Assembly (NCBI GenBank): GCA_020726085.1
Contig: DYTG01000025.1
Location: 1 to 17,673, forward strand
Direction of reading: 5' to 3'
DNA length: 17,673 nt
DNA from: Sulfurovum sp.
Lineage (GTDB): Bacteria; Campylobacterota; Campylobacteria; Campylobacterales; Sulfurovaceae
How positions within the stretch are numbered: position 1 is the first letter of the stretch; each line of letters opens with the position of its first letter. Shown here in pieces: positions 14,533 through 17,673 of this stretch. The notes beneath the pieces are model-generated. The model did no database searches. It had not been told where the DNA came from and saw only the letters and a program-made list of their open reading frames with translations. The position numbers and the translations under genes are program-made.

Positions 14533-15345
14533 CTATTCCTTTTCATTTAAACCTTCTCTTTTTTCATTAAAATCTTTTCTTTTGTAGGGTATCCCTCTTT
14601 GGGTGTTTATGACAAAATGGCACAATTTTTTTACTTTTTCTATCGGGTCTTTCTCTAATAGAGTGATTGCACTCTCTTTGAGGGCTTGATTGCTTTCAAA
14701 TAACTCTTTGTAGGCTTTTTTGATGGGGTCAATTTCGTTTTTGTCAATATGTCTTCTTAGTCCTACCAGGTTGAGTCCCCTTACAGCGGCTCGATTTCCC
14801 TCGGCTATACAATAAGGGGGCAAATCTTGCGTCAAAGCACTCGCCCCACCTAGCATAGCGTGATCTCCAATCTTGACAAATTGATGAATGGCACTGGTTG
14901 CACCCACAACCACATAAGAACCAAACTCAACATGACCTCCTACGTTGGTGGCGTTGGAGATGATACAGTGATCGCCAACAATAACATCATGACCCAAATG
15001 CACATAGCCCATAATCAAATTGTTGTTACCTACACGCGTAACCCAGCCTCCGTGTTGGGTGCCTGGGGTGATAAAACAAAACTCTCTAATGGTATTATTA
15101 TCACCAAAGATAAGCTCTACCTCTTCGCCTTGAAATTTGAGATCTTGTGGGATAGAACCCAATACCGTATGTGAAAAGATACGGTTGTTTTTTCCTAAAG
15201 TTGTTTTGCCCTCTATCACCACATGGGAGGCTATGGTTGTACCCTCATCAATGGTAACATCAGATCCTATGCGACAAAAGGGACCAATGGTAACATTTTT
15301 GCCAATTTTAGCTCCCTCTTCGATGATTGTGCTATTATGAATCAT
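14533..15345 (-). CDS. lpxA: UDP-N-acetylglucosamine acyltransferase (LpxA)
   Basis: This 270-aa cytosolic trimer performs the first step of lipid A synthesis, moving a 3-hydroxyacyl chain from acyl carrier protein to UDP-GlcNAc. The left-handed beta-helix hexapeptide repeats run from about residue 5 to 190 (I-x-x-x-A/G patterns such as IIEEGAKIGKNVTIG). The catalytic His lies in VHLGHDV, and family segments GGHVEFG, AIHQFVKIG and GLNLVGLRR are present. The C-terminal helical domain follows. I prefer the ATG at 15345 (MIHNSTIIEE), matching the usual MIHPTA-type start, over an ATG two codons upstream (15351); neither has a good Shine-Dalgarno site, so coupling to fabZ (stop at 15360) is likely. 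Confidence 0.94.
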   Translation of the reverse strand: MIHNSTIIEEGAKIGKNVTIGPFCRIGSDVTIDEGTTIASHVVIEGKTTLGKNNRIFSHTVLGSIPQDLKFQGEEVELIFGDNNTIREFCFITPGTQHGGWVTRVGNNNLIMGYVHLGHDVIVGDHCIISNATNVGGHVEFGSYVVVGATSAIHQFVKIGDHAMLGGASALTQDLPPYCIAEGNRAAVRGLNLVGLRRHIDKNEIDPIKKAYKELFESNQALKESAITLLEKDPIEKVKKLCHFVINTQRGIPYKRKDFNEKREGLNEKE

Positions 15346-15359
15346 TTGCATTGAGGGTT

Positions 15360-15803
15360 TTACTTATCCACTATCATGGCTTTAAGCTCAGCTTGAGCGA
15401 CGAGTTTGTCGTCCACATAGGCTTTGGCATCAAATTGCCAAACCGATCCTTTGCGTTTGCTTACCGATATTTCATAAACAAGCCTATCGCCTGGGCGTAC
15501 AGGTGTACGAAATTTTGCTTTATCAATGCTCATAAAATAGACCACCTTATCTTTCACATTGATAGCATCATCCAAGCTTTTAAAAGCAAGCACACCTCCT
15601 GCTTGCGCCATTCCTTCAAGTATCATTACCCCTGGGTAGATGGGATGACCTGGGAAGTGTCCCTCAAATATGGGTTCAGATATGGAGACATTTTTGTAAG
15701 CCGTAATCCTATCATTAGGATGAAGTTCACTCACACGATCAACAAGCAAAAAGGGGTATCGATGGGGTAGAATTTTTTGAATTTCTGTTACGTCATGAAG
15801 CAC
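15360..15803 (-). CDS. fabZ: 3-hydroxyacyl-ACP dehydratase FabZ
   Basis: This 147-aa hot-dog-fold enzyme dehydrates 3-hydroxyacyl-ACP during fatty-acid elongation and competes with LpxA for that substrate, which explains their pairing. The catalytic pair is H49 in GHFPGHP and E63 in LEGMAQ; the entry motif HRYPFLLVDRV is at 14-24. Length is typical. The start is a GTG at 15801-15803, supported by AAAAAGG nine bases upstream; there is no in-frame ATG nearby. It is the first gene of the seven-gene unit ending at the terminator at 9424-9448. Confidence 0.95.
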   Translation of the reverse strand: MLHDVTEIQKILPHRYPFLLVDRVSELHPNDRITAYKNVSISEPIFEGHFPGHPIYPGVMILEGMAQAGGVLAFKSLDDAINVKDKVVYFMSIDKAKFRTPVRPGDRLVYEISVSKRKGSVWQFDAKAYVDDKLVAQAELKAMIVDK

Positions 15804-15953
15804 TAATTTTAACCTTTTTTAACCTTTCTTTGGGTAGTTTTTAAACTACCGCATCTATCACTCTAAAAAATATTGGAATTTTATCGAAAATTTAGTAAAA
15901 TATCTATTGTACTACTATTTTATTTATACTTTTTAGTTAAATTGATATTTTTT
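15804..15953 (-). promoter_or_regulatory. Promoter and leader region of the fabZ-lpxA-clpX-mreBC unit
   Basis: This 150-bp AT-rich gap lies between the end of the siaC-like gene and fabZ. Two minus-strand -10 candidates are visible: TACAAT at 15906-15911 and CGATAAAAT with TAAAAT at 15878-15883. A perfect inverted repeat, GGTAGTTT-TT-AAACTACC (15833-15850), lies in the predicted leader, about 30 bases before the GTG start. It lacks a poly-U tail for minus-strand transcription, so it is more likely an operator or leader hairpin than a terminator. No terminator is visible after the siaC-like gene. Confidence 0.5.
15905..15927. repeat. 23-bp near-identical repeat, copy 2 (upstream of fabZ)
   Basis: This copy matches 180-202 at 22 of 23 positions, with A15911 in place of G186. 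On the minus strand it includes the TACAAT proposed as a fabZ -10 element; at copy 1 the corresponding hexamer is CACAAT. A shared promoter or regulator site is the simplest reading. Confidence 0.5.
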
Positions 15954-16337
15954 TCAAATCACTACAAAATTGAATTTTAAATTTTCATAATCTTCAGCAA
16001 ACTCTTCACCGTACTCCAAGATTGCATCGTTGTCTTCACCATAGACCCAATTGACTGTAATATTTTTGCCATCTTCGCATGCATCATCAAAAATATCGAA
16101 AAGATCCATTAAGACTTTTGAACTGCTACTGTTGAAGTAGATAAGTTCGATATTGAAAATCACCTCTTGAATATCTTCGAGTATAATAATGTAAGAATCT
16201 ATCCAATCAAAAAACTCTCGATAGAACTCCAAACTGTTCTCAGGGTAAGATTCTCCTTTGAGTACGTGTTGATGACTAAGGGGATCTAATAAAATCTCGG
16301 GAGAGCTTTTAGTTGCTTTAATGTGTAATTTTGTCAT
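15954..16337 (-). CDS. SiaC-family regulatory phosphoprotein (DUF1987)
   Basis: This 127-aa protein matches DUF1987, the family of Pseudomonas SiaC, a small partner protein phosphorylated by the SiaB kinase and dephosphorylated by the SiaA PP2C phosphatase; unphosphorylated SiaC binds and activates a diguanylate cyclase. The N-terminus shows the typical SSPEILLDP and GESYPENSLEFYREFFDW segments. The likely phosphorylation loop is YFNSSSSKVL (about 67-76), with Ser in place of the Thr I recall from SiaC. The C-terminal part is very acidic. The start has AGGAG nine bases upstream, 11 bases after the SiaB-like stop. It is the last gene of the module. Confidence 0.85.
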   Translation of the reverse strand: MTKLHIKATKSSPEILLDPLSHQHVLKGESYPENSLEFYREFFDWIDSYIIILEDIQEVIFNIELIYFNSSSSKVLMDLFDIFDDACEDGKNITVNWVYGEDNDAILEYGEEFAEDYENLKFNFVVI

Positions 16338-16348
16338 ATCTCAACTCC

Positions 16349-16894
16349 TTAGACTACTGTTTCTATTGTAAAATAGTAACTCTCGTTATCTATTTTTTCA
16401 AAATTATACTTGATGGGTTCCGTCGATTTTCTAGCCATTTCAATAAATCCCAAACCCGCCCCTTTGCTGTGTTCATCGGGTTGGGCTTTGCGTCGCTCTT
16501 TGTAAAATTGCTTAAGCTCCTCTTTGCTCATCGTTGCAAGTTTATCCAAGAAATCGTTTAAACGCTCTTTTTGTTCGCACGTCACACGATTGCCACCAAC
16601 CAAAAAATATTGTTTGTTTTTTTCACCCACTACAAGCATACCGAAGCTAATATCGCTCTCAAAATCATCTTGCGGTATTCTATCGGCTGAGTAGCGTATC
16701 ACGTTTTGTATCTGCTCGACAAATATCGAAAAGACTTTCAGGGAGACATTTGTACTCACTGCTTCAAGTTCCATTTTGTTACGCAAAACCGTTCCAACTC
16801 CCTCCACAACATTGTGTGATACGGGACCCACAAAACTAAACATAATGCCCTCACTTTCCAAATGCTGTTGGAATTTGTAATAGCTATCAATCAT
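16349..16894 (-). CDS. SiaB-family protein kinase
   Basis: This 181-aa cytosolic protein resembles SiaB-type kinases, a branch of the GHKL ATPase fold that phosphorylates the SiaC partner. The N-box is VEQIQNVIRYS, with E60 and N64; the G-box is SKGAGLGFIEMARKS (143-157), with glycines at 145, 147 and 149. No signal or membrane segment is present. The start has a strong AAGGAGG site eight bases upstream. It sits between the broken SiaA-like phosphatase gene (17 bases upstream) and the SiaC-like gene (11 bases downstream), which supports the assignment to a Sia-type switch. Anti-sigma-factor kinases of the SpoIIAB type share the fold, but the DUF1987 neighbour favours SiaB. Confidence 0.85.
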   Translation of the reverse strand: MIDSYYKFQQHLESEGIMFSFVGPVSHNVVEGVGTVLRNKMELEAVSTNVSLKVFSIFVEQIQNVIRYSADRIPQDDFESDISFGMLVVGEKNKQYFLVGGNRVTCEQKERLNDFLDKLATMSKEELKQFYKERRKAQPDEHSKGAGLGFIEMARKSTEPIKYNFEKIDNESYYFTIETVV

Positions 16895-16911
16895 AGGAAA
16901 CCTCCTTATTG

Positions 16912-17673
16912 TTATAATATTTTTAATCCTACTATGGTTAAATCATCTTTGTGTTCTTGGCTTTGTTTGTATGGTAGAAAGTATCTATTAAAATATTTTT
17001 TTGAATCTCTAATGGCTTTTGCCAATGCATCTCCAAAACTCTTTGAAATCCATGACGTCCAAACATAAAACATTTTTCGCCCCCCGTTTGATCCAAATAT
17101 CCATCGCTACTAAGATAGATATTAGCACCTTGAGAGACATTATAGCTGTATTTTGTAAATGGATAATTTGCATCGGATTTAAGATACCCCATGGAGTGTT
17201 TATCTCCTTTAGGTGTAGTACACTTCCCCTCTTGAACAATAAAAAGAAGAATTTGAGCTCCTGAATATTTAATAATTTTATCTTTCGTATTATAGTATAA
17301 AATTCCTCCATCAAACCCTACATGTGAAGATGTTTTGTCAGAATTTTCATGATTGAGCAACATTTTCATGCGTTTATTGAATTTTTGCAAGATGTGAGCG
17401 GTACTTACGCTCTCTTTTTTTGTAGAGAATTTCTGCCATGATGTGTCGCTCTATTCCCTTGACAAGCATCGTCACAAAAGCACCGTGAACGCCATGCCCC
17501 GTACAATCAATGACCATCACAACAATCTCCTCTTCGTTGAGGGCTTGGATAAATACAATATCTCCACCTACAATATCTTTGGGTTTCCATATCATAAAAG
17601 AGTCTTCAAAATGCTCTTGAAGTTCATTTTGGTTGGAGAGGATGGAGTGTTGTATTATTGAAGCGTATTGAAT
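16912..17673 (-). pseudogene. SiaA-like PP2C/SpoIIE phosphatase, 3' part, with two offsetting frameshifts
   Basis: The gene enters from the right edge. From 17673 an open frame carries the start of a PP2C/SpoIIE domain: WKPKDIVGGD and DCTGHGVHGAF, supplying metal-binding Asp residues. It meets a run of seven A (minus strand, 17415-17421) and would stop at 17374-17376. Homology continues in another frame (STAHILQKFNKRMK, VGFDGGILYY, SSDGYLDQTGGE, PLEIQKN) as if the run had six A. That frame stops at 16938-16940, while the family's C-terminal metal motif continues in the original frame (QEHKDDLTIVGLKIL, stop 16912-16914). The second slip lies between about 16978 and 17002, most simply at another seven-A run (16996-17002). 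The protein between and around the slips is well conserved, so recent mutation, slippage or assembly error are all possible. N-terminal sensor domains would lie outside the window. Confidence 0.82.

Overview
The window reads as a chromosomal segment of a Campylobacterota (epsilonproteobacterial) genome, probably a free-living Campylobacterales member of the Sulfurimonas/Sulfurovum type. This is inference from three things. The gene order fabZ-lpxA-clpX-mreB-mreC is the one I know from Helicobacter and its relatives. LpxB has the short N-terminus typical of the group (EPSSNLHL in place of GEASGD). The AT-rich promoters have an extended -10 element (TGCTAAAAT) and no clear -35 box. No rRNA, tRNA, CRISPR array or intact mobile element is visible.

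Layout. At 1-3300 lie a possible minus-strand gene start at the edge, ybeY followed tightly by a CaCA cation antiporter, and a convergent periplasmic von Willebrand A protein whose 3' end overlaps the antiporter by 11 bp. At 3301-3620 is a 320-bp non-coding stretch with divergent promoters. At 3621-4989 is a plus-strand trio: an unknown 85-aa protein, a zinc-ribbon thioredoxin (TrxC type) and an OmpR-family response regulator that overlaps it as TAATG. From 4996 to the right edge every gene is on the minus strand.

The minus-strand block, read in transcription order (right to left), has four units. (1) A SiaA-like PP2C phosphatase, a SiaB-like kinase and a SiaC-like partner (DUF1987). The phosphatase is broken by two offsetting frameshifts. 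(2) fabZ-lpxA-clpX-mreB-mreC, then a GGDEF protein, then a DUF455 ferritin-like protein, with very short or overlapping junctions and a hairpin/poly-U terminator at 9424-9448. (3) A DegT/DnrJ-fold protein overlapping lpxK by one base, with its own promoter. The DegT protein lacks the expected PLP lysine. (4) An ankyrin-repeat protein, an orphan ThiS, a small proline-tailed membrane protein and lpxB, from a promoter whose 16-bp core is identical to the one before the 85-aa gene.

How the genes fit together. Much of the window concerns the cell envelope: lipid A (lpxA, lpxK, lpxB), the fatty acids that feed it (fabZ), and cell shape (mreB, mreC). Signalling elements surround these: a diguanylate cyclase, the Sia-type partner-switching module and an orphan response regulator. 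The points most worth checking are the double-frameshifted SiaA homologue, the DegT-like protein without its lysine coupled to lpxK, and a 23-bp near-identical repeat found beside ybeY and upstream of fabZ.
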